From positions 496,001-560,000 of the forward strand of contig JAIXMF010000007.1 of NCBI GenBank assembly GCA_025201365.1: DNA of 64,000 nt. The letters are read 5' to 3'. The position numbers were made by a program, and so were the translations under genes. Of the stretch, positions 12,098 through 23,361 are shown in pieces. The DNA comes from Syncephalis plumigaleata. Taxonomy: Eukaryota > Zoopagomycota > Zoopagomycetes > Zoopagales > Piptocephalidaceae. The notes under the pieces were generated by a model. It was given only the letters and a program-made list of their open reading frames with translations. It made no database searches and was not told the origin of the DNA. Numbering within the stretch: position 1 is the first letter of the stretch; each line of letters begins with the position of its first letter.

Positions 12098-13172
12098 TTA
12101 TTGATCCATAGATTCGTTATCTGGTTTAAGGCCACGTAGCGTCAAATCGTAGACCACTTCTTCAATACGCTTGACTTCATACTAAGTAACCAAATAGGAT
12201 GCTTAGTCTTCATGTTTACACCCCTATTCAATACTATATAGGGCTTACCTTGATGCCATCAAATCGTTTTCGTAACATGTCATTCTTAAGATTCAACAAC
12301 TGGAAGCCAGAGTGCAATTCCTTGACAAACTGATAACGGAATGGATACGCGAAGTCACCGGCTGTTACCGCATTGATAGCCAATCGACTCTAATTGATGA
12401 ATGTATCATCGCTTGGTTAGTATAACGAAAAAGGCATGTACACCAGCGATAGATAATCAATTACATACCAGCTCGCTTATTAGTGTGCACAACGAGTGTA
12501 GATAATCATCAATGGTTATGTGGAATACCGTCATGGAATAGGACATATCAATGGAACTGATTGATTATATTAATAAGTCTACTTCGTTTGTTGACTTGTC
12601 TCCGTTTTACATCTTACCTCCAGCATGCTAGCCATATCATCGGCACTAATGAGTCGTTCTTCACGCAAATAAACAATAGCGGTAGTTAGGAAGCAAGCTT
12701 GTTGCACCGATCTATTCCACATGTCGGCATATCTATCAGATGGGCATGCACTAGTGAGCATGGTATGAAAGACGTGAAGTACAACACAACACGTACTTGT
12801 GATATTTATGTTCCGGTAAAAGTGAGCTCAAACGTTGTAAATGCTCACGAATACCCGTCAGTTCCTTTTCAACTTCATCGGCCACTTCATTCGCTATGGT
12901 CATTTCGTGTTAACTAGGCGGGAACACCTGCCATACTACTCGATACTCACCGAGACGAGCGGGACTAGTGTGGACGCGATTTAACACGGCATTCGCATTG
13001 CGACAAGCACGATCCAGTTCACGTACCTCCTGGCGTATTTTCTGCATAGAACACCTGCTATTCAGTAGGAGCAGCTTGACTAATTGCCGCCACTTACATC
13101 GCGTGTATCAGAGTCAGCATCCAATTGCACTTGAATACTATCAAAGAAATCGAAACTAATAGTCGTCGTCAT
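12098..13172 (-). CDS. Translin
   Basis: A multi-exon minus-strand gene. The start ATG at 13170-13172 opens MTTTISFDFFDSIQVQLDADSDTRD, followed by a helix KIRQEVRELDRACRNANAVLNRVHTSP, then QQACFLTTAIVYLREERLISADDMASML, and the highly conserved C-terminal block SRLAINAVTAGDFAYPFRYQFVKELHSGFQLLNLKNDMLRKRFDGIKYEVKRIEEVVYDLTLRGL. This block is diagnostic of translin, the octameric single-stranded RNA/DNA-binding protein that with TRAX forms C3PO nuclease. No TRAX gene is seen in the window. Translin is absent from budding yeast but present in fission yeast and many other fungi. Confidence 0.9.
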
Positions 13173-13246
13173 ACTGTAAAGAATAAACAGAAAGAAATGA
13201 TAAATATATTATCGTACTCATACGTCAACACTGTTTATTATCAATA

Positions 13247-15670
13247 TCACTTAGTATTATCATCATCGACAATTTGATATTCCAACAACGAGTCATGTAT
13301 CCTTTCCCAATGTCCTTGACTAGCATAGGACTGACATTGATCGATAAGTGTTCTCAGTTGACGCGCTAATGCTTCGTTAATACCACAAGTAGTCGTATTA
13401 TCATCGAGTATTGGCACCATTAGTGCAGACTTGTCTCCTACAACAGACAGCCAATCGGCCACCATGGAAAGTAAACGCCAAAGTGAACAAATAATTAATG
13501 GTGCCATTTGAGCTAGTCGAGCGTGTTGTCGCCGCCTTCTTGTTGACAATGTCTTTGTCGTCGTCATAGTCGTGTTTATCGATAGACTATCATATAACTA
13601 ATTGAATGTTAACCAAAATCATATCATCTTTAGTTAAAGAAAAAGTGCAAGATTCACTTACCTTATCAGCAATCATTGTCACTCCATTCACTAATGGCTC
13701 CATCGTTCCTATAGCCAATCTAACCTGTGATGCAGGACGCCATAATGTATGTAATGGTGCAAGATCCCATGTAGTCTTCCATGTAGATGTCGCATGTTTT
13801 GTATTCTCCATCATTGCCTCTAAACTCAATAGACGATTCAGTGATGTTTTACCATTATTGATAGCCTTTCTCAAATTAACTAATGGATGAAAGCGCGATT
13901 GATAATCGAGCAATACTACATCAGAACTACTCGATGATATATGATGCTTTTAGATAGTAATACAGCAATTAGGGCAGTTTGTACCGTTTGAGCTAGTGCA
14001 TCGATTCCCGCTGGTAATGTATGAGTAAATGGCCAGTTTACCTCGCCATGAGCCAGTCGATCTCGTATACGAGGTCCCTTCGGATATACAAATAAATCCA
14101 TGAGTAAATCCTAGTAATAGTGTAAATAGTTTGTGCAAGCCAATGAAGTAGAATGTCGTCCATACCATTACCGGTTCACTCAATGCCATACCTAGTAGAT
14201 TATGCTTTGGTGGTATTGTTTCATCCAAATGAATCGTTGAACTCAATATATCATCTAGTATACAGTAGAATTGCTTACTATCTGCCGTACAACATCTCTC
14301 CACCGGTAGTTGATTACTATCGATCCAGTATTTACGTAGTGTATGTTCCAGTAATGGTACTATACTGATCGTGCTATATAGCTGCTGCTCTCCAGGTGAG
14401 TATAATTTGACATTGATCGAATGGCATAATATCAAATCATCCCGCATCATATCATTGTCAAGTATTGCAATCCAATCATTGATGGAATTATGCTGCTGCT
14501 GATGATGATCAGCTGTTGTTAAACTAATCGGATCTAGATACATGAATGTTATTGTTGTTGTTGTTATTAGTCTTCAATAATGTATCTATTTACCATTATA
14601 ATAATCCAAAAGATCCACGTAAGGTCGACGCTGCACTTGGTCTATTTTTCCATTGGCATACTGGGCAATTTGCATGAATACAGCTAGTAAAAGTACAACG
14701 TAACAACGACCACAATCGCTAAATGAAGCATCTAGAAATCCGTGCCAAACAATGTTACGTAGATTCATTCCAGATGGTGGACCAATAAGCACTCGAAGTA
14801 GTAATATCTAACTAGTCGTATAAATAGAGATATGCTACAACCATCCCATCTACCTACCAGTTCATTGCCTAGTAGATCTACTAGCGATGGTACAAGAAGC
14901 AAATCACGAAGCAGAAATGGAATAGTCTCACTAGATCGATTCTGTTTCTGTGTGTATACCAACTGATAATGCATACATATATAACAATATTAGCTTTGTC
15001 TTTTCTTTTTATTACTTCTAGCAACGACTTACATCACCAAGAAATCGTTCAATTAATGCGGTAATACTCAATAAAGCCGGATACCAACCGAATGGATGAT
15101 TAGCTTGCCAATTAGCCGTTTGCATTACTATAAGCATCATCGTTAATCATAGCAATTGTAATAGTACGGTTACTCCATTTCATTATACATGATCATTACC
15201 TGTGTCTAGTGTATCGCCCAGCCAATGCTGCATCTCCACGGATATCGATGCCTTCATTGATGTTGATAAACTTGCACTATTTGTCCATTGAACTAGCGCT
15301 GTTATTCGATGTAATAGCAATGTAGCCACAATACGTAATTCTTCTGGCTTATTCGTATCATAAGCAATAGGCGTATCTATGAATATATCACATTCATCGT
15401 GTATAGGATAATCCTTCATATTTATAGTCATCATCATGATATGGCACTTTTATTCTACTATACTCTCTCTCTCTCTCCTTCTTTACCTGTTAGACTAGTC
15501 CAACGAGTACTGACCAGCTCACAAGCATCTTTCCAGTCGAGTGACAAGTGAAATAATGACGGGTCCTGCCATTCATTCGTTGTTCGACGTGCATTCTCAG
15601 TTGAAAAGTAAACAAGTCGGCGTACGTTCGCGCTGAGTGCACCACCTGGCCCGTTAACAAAGGAAGACAT
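13247..15670 (-). CDS. DUF4209/ERMARD-like protein
   Basis: A large protein spread over about eight exons. The most telling segment is [20 protein letters not shown] (near 14790-14730), which matches the 'GPxGxNLRNxxxHG' core of DUF4209 found in ERMARD (ER membrane-associated RNA degradation protein). Other parts are mostly helical, for example [27 protein letters not shown] and [27 protein letters not shown]-like helices. The last exon follows a TTAG acceptor at about 13606 and keeps frame through [24 protein letters not shown] to the stop at 13247. Function is not well understood in any fungus; the family name is an inference from the core motif. Confidence 0.6.
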
Positions 15671-15723
15671 GAAGAATATGGAATGAAAGTGTAAGATAAA
15701 GATATTCACGTTCATTTATTTAT

Positions 15724-16040
15724 TTAAGCTACACCATTTTGTCGTTTTCGTTCTTCGCGATGTGCATCCAACTATGTATATATCGTAAATAGTTAGTACT
15801 TGTTAGCTATCTTCCTCTTCCTCTTCTTCCTCTTCTATGTAGCATGCTTACCCAAATCTTTTTACAATCACGATACGCTTCAAAGTAAGCATTACATTTG
15901 CCTTTATCTCCCGGATTCTCTTCTATACAACGCAGACTCTCTTTGCTTTGCTTAGCACACGGGTCCATAAACAGCGTGACAGGTTTGCTATTGAACGCCG
16001 TTAGATCCGGTGGTGATTGTGAACTATTCGTTGTGCTCAT
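15724..16040 (-). CDS. COX23: Twin CX9C mitochondrial protein, Cox23/CHCHD7-like
   Basis: Two exons (16040-15852 and 15771-15724) give 78 residues. The sequence shows two CX9C motifs, CAKQSKESLRC and CNAYFEAYRDC, in the order and spacing of a CHCH fold, plus the DKGKC and DCKKIW features typical of Cox23. Such proteins are oxidised by Mia40 in the intermembrane space and take part in cytochrome c oxidase assembly. The second exon adds the basic tail LDAHREERKRQNGVA. The intron reads GTAAGC...CATAG. Only 53 bp separate it from the start of the downstream ERMARD-like gene on the same strand. Confidence 0.85.
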
Positions 16041-16408
16041 ATTGATAGAATGGAAAAGTGTCGGGCTAAGAGGTGAGTGCGTAGTATGACTTGCTCGTCT
16101 CTTTTATAGGAATTCAATCAATTCACAGGTTATTATTGATGAGTAAAATAAGGAATAAATACGCCATCATTTCATTTATCTACTTATAACTAATAGAAAG
16201 GTATATACTACTACTAACAGGATGTTTATTGTCGTTAATTGATTACTTGTTAGTGGTAGACTAGCGTAATAATAATAATAATAAGTATAAGTATAATAAT
16301 AATAGCAAATGCTAAGTAGCATGATATACGGTGGTGATATGGACCATAATTTTAACAAAATAAGAAACGAATGTTGGTACAAGTAGTCTGTTAGCCATCT
16401 ACACTTGA
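16041..16408. other. Intergenic region upstream of the Cox23-like gene
   Basis: About 370 bp between the Cox23-like start and the CaaX gene stop. AT-rich with an AATAAT run near 16268-16305; no supported gene. Confidence 0.5.
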
Positions 16409-18966
16409 TTAAAGTATAACACAACATCCAGCCTTATCTGGAGCAGGTGCTGTATTGGCATTGGCATTATCTACAGCTGTTCCCTCTTCCATCGTTGGTT
16501 GATTATAGATAGTAAGTGCAGGAGCTGGCTGACTAGGACGAGCTGGTATCTATATGTATATCATTGTATTAGTGATGAGTATCGAATAGTATAACTAGTG
16601 CATGAATGTTGTATACTTACAGGACCATTGGTTGAGCGTGTGCTATTGTTTCTTCCTGGTAATGGTGCCTAATATCACAATCAATAGCGTTAATAACATT
16701 GTAATGCCCAATACATTAACATTCACATTACCTGACGTTGAGGTGTCATCATACCAAGTGTGTGACCATGTCCCTATAATCAATTAATCAATTAATAAAC
16801 TAGTTAGTCAAGTTAACTGATGCTTACCTCAGAGAATGGCGACGACATTTCACTATAATAATTTGTAGTGGTAGTGTGCGAAGAACTAGGTGGCGATGGA
16901 TATGCATTAATACCACCGACATCTAAATGCGAGCCTGCAATGGAAGGATACCGTTGTGATGGTGTACGATGCATTCCACCGGGACTACCACTACCCGGAC
17001 GAGAGGCACTTCTAGCCGGTGATTTGGGCGGTCTATTGGGCTGATCCGAATGAGTTCTCGACATGCCCGCTTGATTACGCGCATTTGGCGGTGGTTTCCC
17101 GTATTTCGCTTCGTATTCCCGTCGACGCTGCGCTTCATACCATTTCTCGGTCATTTTTAATTTACGCAATCGTTCTTGCCGTTGCTCCTCCGTTTCATTA
17201 ATGCCAAATGGCGAATCGTCCTGCTCTGCGCGGTCTGCTCCTGCATTTTACGGAAGATAGCTGGTGGTACCACTTCATCGAATGCCACAGGAGTGGGTAG
17301 ATCGCCTTCTTCAAGTGAGGTAGGTCGGCCACTATTAGTAAATCCCGCCCAGAACTTCTCGCTATTATTACTGATATTGCTGACACGACTTACACGATCC
17401 TGAGGATGCAGGCCATCTTTCTGTCGATGATTACGTAGATTAGGCATGCTTTTTTGCGCCGACAAGAAAGAACTCGACTGAGGTGGCGAGTTCGTTCGAG
17501 CATACGATCCCTTGTCTGAAATGGATTAACCGAATCGTCCCATTTTGAAGAGTCCTGTGTGTGTGCGTGTGTGCGTTATACGACGATGATATATATATCA
17601 AGGAGATGAAATAATAGACAGTCTGAATTAGTATCCATGTATCAAGAGTGAACACAAGCATATGGTGTGTGTACCACAGTCACTTCTTCCGCTTCTTACC
17701 ATGATGACAAAAACTGAACTGAATAATAAACGATAAAATGCTGCTAGAAGGAAAAAGAGAGAGAAAGAAAGAGTGAAGGAGAAAGAAAACGAATTCTACG
17801 GGCAAAACGTTGTTGATGAACGAGAATAGCAATAGCCGCAGCAATGGCAGCTATTTAATAGAGCAAGTATACTAGAACTGATCAAAGTAATAGGAAACAC
17901 GCCAGGTGTGCCTGCTCCACTTATTGGCGTGCTTAGCTGGACGTGTATCAAACTAGACGGAGGTCCACAAGTACAAGTAATTTGTAAAGAAAACTCTACC
18001 GATGAAACGACAAACAGGCAAGCTAACAGGAATGTTGTAAGACGACAAGTTACGACAAACGAGTAAAAATGTGTAAGTGAAGAAGTGAATGAATGAATGA
18101 GCGAGCAAGTGTATAGAAGTGTAGAACAGTTGGCGTATATATATGTGCGTATGCGCGCGTATGCGTGTGTATGCGTGCAATATAGACGAACGTGTAGATA
18201 TGTGAAAAATAAAGCAATATCACCGAATGAATGGCGTATTTTTCTTCTTCTGTTCACTCTTCCGTTTGTGTGCGTGTTTGTGGTTCAATACACTATAGAA
18301 TATCGTTAGAGGAGCGAGTACAACAAGTGTACGTAACAATATGTCGTTAATTAAATGAAGTAGAACGAAACGTAGTAGGACAACGACACTCGAGAGAGAG
18401 AGAGAGAGACCAAACAAACCGTCCACTAATGTCTTCTTTATGGAGGAGAGGTGCAAATGCGATGGTGAACAAAAAAAAGAGTCAAGGTGGGGAGTGTGCG
18501 TGCGTGTGTATAGGCGAACAATTTGACAAGTCAGCCTTGATCTCAATATAAATGGAAATCTGCCGAAAAAAGTCGTGCTCGGATAGAATGATCTATGGCA
18601 ATAACGACTATGCTATAACCAACGAAATATGAACGGTAACAAGAAGAACATAGGACAACCAGATGTTAATATTCAATCTATCACTACGTGAATAAAAGAC
18701 ATGTCTATTTGTATCACAACTAAATGGTGAGAGTGAAAGAGAAATGAATGGCACATGATAAGCAGACTGCATAACAATGATGCATCTATACTTAGTGCCA
18801 AGCAAGTTTTTTTACACAGCAAGTGCCAATTCACAAATGGAGAGCCAGGTAGTTGGCCAAGAAATGACAATGACAATAGACATAGTGGAATCGACACAGG
18901 TCATTGGTTAATGCACTTACACGGATAGTCAAGGAGAAATGCAGCACTACTGCTTGTCTGTATCAT
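16409..18966 (-). CDS. CaaX-box protein with charged coiled coil, unknown function
   Basis: The 3' end is clear: small exons lead to a terminus ...DKAGCCVIL, a CaaX box whose final Leu predicts geranylgeranylation and membrane anchoring. The body has a Ser/Pro/Arg-rich disordered region (KSPARSASRPGSGSPGG) and a charged helix (EEQRQERLRKLKMTEKWYEAQRRREYEAKYGK). The frame upstream (SEKFWAGF...FDEVVPPAIFRKMQEQTA) and the helix lie in different frames, meeting near 17222-17237 with one base lacking. The 5' end is inferred: ATG at 18964-18966 opens MIQTSSSAAFLLDYP, and GTAAGTGC at 18920 splices in perfect phase to the TTTCAG acceptor at 17516, giving ...DYPYKGSYARTN. That intron would be 1,405 bp. 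I do not recognise the family. Confidence 0.5.
17516..18920 (-). other. Putative 1.4 kb intron of the CaaX gene
   Basis: This stretch has no supported ORF. It holds a GA microsatellite at 18391-18409 and purine-rich runs near 17755-17790. If the 5' exon at 18921-18966 is real, this is by far the longest intron in the window, where most are 50-100 nt. An alternative is that it is the promoter and leader of a shorter transcript. Confidence 0.4.
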
Positions 18967-19139
18967 AGCAGCATGTACATCATCATCATCAGCATCCTAT
19001 TACAGTTGCAATTAGCATGATTATAACTAATTAGATCAGTCAGTCTTTGTACGTTTTATTAGCGATGGTTTCAATTTCATATGTGACAATTGCACGCTAA
19101 CTAAAGTGACTTGGTTAAGAAAGTAATAAAAAAAGAGAA

Positions 19140-19330
19140 ATTGCCCTTGAATGCGAATGCGTACAGGCTATTTCCATCCAATTTGCGCAGTTAGCCATTT
19201 GTTTTTACGAATAAATAATAATTATCACTTACAAGTATTTCTACTCCGTATTTTGGGTGCCATTGTCGTTTGGGCGACAGTGTGGCGGTTGACGATACAA
19301 CCTGGTTAATTTGTTTTTTGATGTTTGGAT
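19140..19330 (-). ncRNA. Predicted Fanzor guide (omega/fRNA-like) region
   Basis: In TnpB and Fanzor systems the guide RNA is transcribed from the 3' end of the nuclease gene through the element end, and the flank supplies the guide. Here the stretch from the stop codon at 19306 to the TIR contains a short hairpin-capable motif (GTCGCCCAAACGAC, near 19264-19277 on the minus strand) and runs into the TIR. The flank just beyond would give a guide starting TACGCATTCGCATTCAAGGG. The same 3' segment is kept in the deleted copy at 31545-32061. This is inference from architecture; no transcript evidence is available. Confidence 0.35.
19164..19196. repeat. Terminal inverted repeat, Fanzor 3' side
   Basis: Begins CAGGCTATTTCCATCC and continues ...AATTTGCGCAGTTAGCC. 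It matches the reverse complement of the 23310 end with a one-base length difference in the T run and divergence after GCGCA. It is preceded by TA. Confidence 0.9.
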
Positions 19331-21601
19331 CCCTCTTGATCTTGATCTTCATTTAGTGAATGCTTTGCGGATGTACTAGGCTCAGGAGGAGAAACGGCAC
19401 TTCGTTGGAATTGTGTTGGAATACCCTTGTCCTTACGAACACTACGAATAATCTGAATAAAATTCAGACATGCAGCCATATCCCGATTCCACAAACGATG
19501 ATCGTATCTTTTAAATTCCGGGTCCTCTTTATAATCCACGTCCAGCTTGCCCTCTCGCTTCTTCTTAGCCTTTATATCTTTCATGGCCTCTTTACAAGGT
19601 TGATGTGTGCATCTAATAAAATAATTAATTAATATGTTATGATAAATAGCAAAGTGTAATAAATTGTACTTACCTTAAAAGACCATGACAGATAATTTTA
19701 TGGCTGTCTTCATGTTGCTTCGACCGAGGATTCGCAACTGGCTTGAATTTCTCGAGGGTGGGATTGTTGCAAGCTGGGCAGCACTTGCTGGTCTTGTGCT
19801 CGTCGATTAGAAAGACTTTAAACCCATGTCGTTTCAAAAGCCTTCTAAAGCCAATACCACGTATGGGCTCGTGGTATTTGGTGTGAGGAGCAGACCAGTT
19901 CCCCATCACAAATGCTGCATCCCTATCGAATTTCTCCCTTAAGTCATCAATCAGCTTTTGATCACTTTGCTGCTTGCTGATGTAGGCCGAAAGCTTCAAC
20001 TTCCTGAAAAGAGGATGTTGGGCAGAATGGGTGGTGGGATCGGTGTTGGGGAGGGTGAGAGTATCTTTATAAAAGTTGGTGAGAACCTCCGAGTGCTGTG
20101 CGCGACACTTCAGATATTTCTTATAATTCACCAGTGATACAGTGTTGCCCTGGGCTTTTGAAAGAGCTGCCTCGGCATCCAGCACCGCCTGATTCCCCTT
20201 CTTGCAGTCATCGCGAATCCTGCGGTATTCCTTCGTCCTCCGCATCTTGTCTTGATGTAGTTTCGTGTACTGATATTTGCGCTTCTCTTCCACCGTCGAG
20301 TTTTCGTGTACACAAAACAGTAAGTTTCTTCTTCCCGGGTCCACCGCCACGCATTTGCCGTCGATTGCCTTGTGATCATCAGCTTTTAATTTACTGATAT
20401 ACGGGAAGGGATCCTTTGCTGATTTCGCTCCCTCTTCCTCGGTGACCTTCTCGATGCCCTTTTTGAGGACCGTGACACCAACGCCATCGGTCTCTATTGA
20501 ATAGAAAAACTCGAGCTTGCCATCCTTTTGATCCTTGAATACCCTTCGATTGAGCTCCACAATTTGTCCCCAATGTTTCTTCTTTTTCTTCTTAAGGGCT
20601 TCCTTCCTCTCTTCATCGGTCCACTTCTTCTCCGCTTCCTTCTGCTGCTCAGTCTTCTTATCCTCATAACTGCGTCCTAATATGTTGTGGCAAAGAATAA
20701 CGGTGTCGATATGGACGTAGCATGGCGAAAACGAACGACGCAGGGGGAAGCAGTTGAAAGCCTTCAAACGGATGCGAGGGAACACGCGCGCAAGCTCAAA
20801 GAACGCCTTAAAGTGCTTCACCGGGTTTTCTTTACAGTCGTAATAAAGGCCGTTTTTACCAAAGTCGTAACGTTTATCGTAAGCATTTAAAACATTTTTG
20901 AATTTGCTGAATGCTCTGGTAAATGCGCGATCCTTTTTGGCCAACGCTTCAATCCCCCCTCGGTGTACCATCGCTAGCTTGAACTCTTTTGCTGGATCAG
21001 TGATTGCTCTGGTTCTCGCGCGAAGCTCATCAGCTTTTACATCCTCGGGCAATTCCTTCTTCATATCTTTTAGCATCTCCTTCCTCATATCCTTTAGCTT
21101 CTCCTTGACATCGAAAAACTTGTTAATAGCGCGCCGAAGAAACTCGCCAAAACGCAATCGGACGTTGTTGGTGTAAGCAACGTACATCTTCGTTGCCTCA
21201 TAACCAGCTGATTGCTGAGCATAGGCTAACTCCGGCGGTTTATAGTCAGTAAGTTTAAGGTAGTCTTTGAGATGCTTCTTGATGAATTTGCGATATCGAA
21301 CCGTTTTTTCTTTGGTCGTGCCTTTTTCCGTACGCTTGATTAAGGAAAGCCATACTTGTTTGAAGAAGTCTTCACGAATATAATTTTCGAACTTAAAGTT
21401 TCGCTTATTATGTTCTTTAAGGAATATATATTTCGCGAAGGCATAAGCATGGAAGGTCGTGGTGTGCACGATGTCTACAAAATCGCGCAAAACATCGTGA
21501 TGCTTCTTCCAACCAATGCCGGAGATAGAAGACTTCACAGCCAGAACTCGTTCACTATCGGCAGAAGTAGACGAGCCATGAGTGCCTGGCTGTGACGCCA
21601 T
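19306..21601 (-). CDS. Fanzor, eukaryotic TnpB-like RNA-guided DNA endonuclease
   Basis: Two exons (21601-19674 and 19612-19306) split by a 61-nt intron (GTAAGT...TTATTAG, falling inside an Arg codon) give 744 residues from MASQPGTHG. An in-frame non-ATG extension upstream was not used. The RuvC-like nuclease is intact: RuvC-I VAVDPGRRNLLF with Asp421; a Glu601 in LIDEHKTSK just before the zinc ribbon; the ribbon CCPAC (Cys608, Cys611) with later CHGLLRC and CTHQPC; and RuvC-III LWNRDMAACLNF with Asp687. The N-terminal half is helical and very Lys-rich, as in other Fanzors. Family members use an RNA guide to cut DNA near a short adjacent motif, probably aiding transposon retention. Looks intact and possibly active. 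Confidence 0.92.
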
Positions 21602-21652
21602 GGATGAAATGGGGTAGTATTTAATGCAATAGCAGTATGTTAAAACGAGCAC

Positions 21653-23310
21653 AGTTATAATATGAAGGGTTAATTAATCTTTTATTTTATTGTAGTATAG
21701 ACGCTTCTTTATATACGTGGCATGTTGGTAGTATTAATTGCATCAATCTATTGTACAGGGGTGAAACGCCCTGCAGACACATACAGGAAGGGTGAATCTA
21801 TTATGGTAAGTAGTATCATTTACAGCGCAGCACAGTAAGACTCGTATCATCTAGTGTCATTGTAGCAATGGTATAACGCCGCTTATAATTTAGCAATCGG
21901 TAAGCATTAATAAGTACTAATGAACTTGTTAACACTTTATTAAATATATTCTTTATTAATAAATGAGCAGAGTCTTGTAATGGGTGTTAATATATTCATT
22001 TGCTTCTACTAATACTACCATTAGCAACTTCCCCTTATCTATTTGTTAACACTTTACTAACTGTTGTTAATGGTTTACCAATCCATTCCAAGTATCCATT
22101 TCATTGTTGCTTCTCTTTCCCCTTTCCCTTTACTTCGTTACCTACATTATTTCCTCCTCCTTTACTTCGTTAACAATTCTAATATATTTTCATTCCTCAT
22201 TATCGACTGATGTATAAATTGTTAATTTTCTTTATTAGTCAATAAAAGCATTCTTTCTCTCTCTTTACCAATATGTGTCTTATTCGTGCTAATCTCTTTT
22301 CCCTTGTCATTCAGTAACACACTTATTTGTGTCAACTGCATTCTAGTTGTTTCTTTTCTTTTCTTTTCTTTTTCTCTCTCTTTAACAACACACGTCTACT
22401 TCCTCTTGACTATATGCTAGTTATTCCTTTTCCTTTTATTTACCTATTTACTTTCCCAGTAATACGCGTCTTCTTCGTGTCATTCACATTTCACTTACTT
22501 CCTCTTTCACTGTAGCATACACATTCCCAATAGCAGCTATTCTGCTATACTATCTCTATGACTTTTATTTATCTCTTTGTTTTTCTCTTGCTCTATCCTA
22601 TCTATATGCTCACTTGTCGTTATTATTACTATACCAATAAGCCTTGTTTATTGTTCGTTCTAGTCCTTTGTTTTCTATCACTGTCCTGCTTATTTATCAA
22701 TGTTTAAGCGTTCACTGTTCTCGTTGTAATATGTATCTTTCACTTTACCACTCTTTTCCGTCATCTGTTTGTATGCCACCATTACGTCATGCTTTTATTT
22801 GTATTTTTATTTGTTTACTGCCATCTACATACTCTATCTACCACTTACAAGCATACACTGCTTCTTCAAATAAACTAGCATACGTGTCATACACCCTTCC
22901 TTGCTCATTCTTTGTTCATTCGTGACAAGTCAGTCAGTCTACTAGTTACTGCTTGTTTGTTACATTGTTTATCTTGTATTCTATTTGTTCACTCGTTGCT
23001 ACTCATATGCACTCAATTGTAAGCATTATCATCATTGTTTATCTACCATGCTAATCAATAGTCACTTGTAAGTACATGACATGGCAATATTCAATTATAC
23101 TAGTACACTTGTATCGTTTACTTATAGAATTGATGATGATAGTTATCACTATCAATAAATGATCCAATACCAAATACTGAATTGTTATTATTATCATGCT
23201 ATATCAATTGACATTTCTATGATGATAATGGTGTTAACAATTGTGTTAATCTGTTTATTAATATATTGCAAATGGTAAGGATAAATGCGCAAATTGGATG
23301 GAAAAGCCTG
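21653..23310. other. Non-coding arm of the Fanzor element
   Basis: About 1.7 kb upstream of the Fanzor ORF. The + strand is pyrimidine-rich and AT-rich, with only short chance ORFs. The last 520 bases (about 22790-23310) are shared with the third element at 55737-56294, and the last 250 with the deleted copy at 31545. It likely holds the Fanzor promoter. Confidence 0.7.
23278..23310. repeat. Terminal inverted repeat, Fanzor 5' side
   Basis: Reads ...GCGCAAATTGGATGG then AAAAGCCTG and is followed by TA. Its reverse complement starts CAGGCTTTTCCATCC, matching the opposite end. Confidence 0.9.
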
Positions 23311-23361
23311 TAATAAGCTATACGTTCCTCTTCTTTGTGTGCATATTTTGTAAAGGCGATA

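Larger units (their letters stand above)
19164..23310 (-). mobile_element. Fanzor-bearing DNA transposon, Tc1/mariner-type ends, looks whole
   Basis: A 4,147-bp element bounded by terminal inverted repeats that begin CAGGCT and share CCATCCAATTTGCGC, each flanked by TA (19162-19163 and 23311-23312). TA target duplication plus CAG termini is the habit of Tc1/mariner elements. No transposase is encoded. The only gene is a Fanzor on the minus strand whose stop lies about 140 bp from the 19164 end; the other 1.7 kb (21653-23310) is non-coding. A subterminal ACTTGTAAGT motif occurs in inverted positions (19227-19236 and 23064-23073). Mobilisation is presumably by a transposase elsewhere in the genome. 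The element lies between the CaaX gene start and PCID2, only 51 bp before the PCID2 ATG. Confidence 0.9.

Noticed and set aside
14153-14368. + strand ORF antisense to the ERMARD-like gene
   Set aside because: Shadow of the coding minus strand.
22327-22925. ORFs in the non-coding arm of the Fanzor element as a possible transposase
   Set aside because: Phe/Leu/Ser-rich, short, and not shared as open frames with the copy at 55737; no DDE motif seen.
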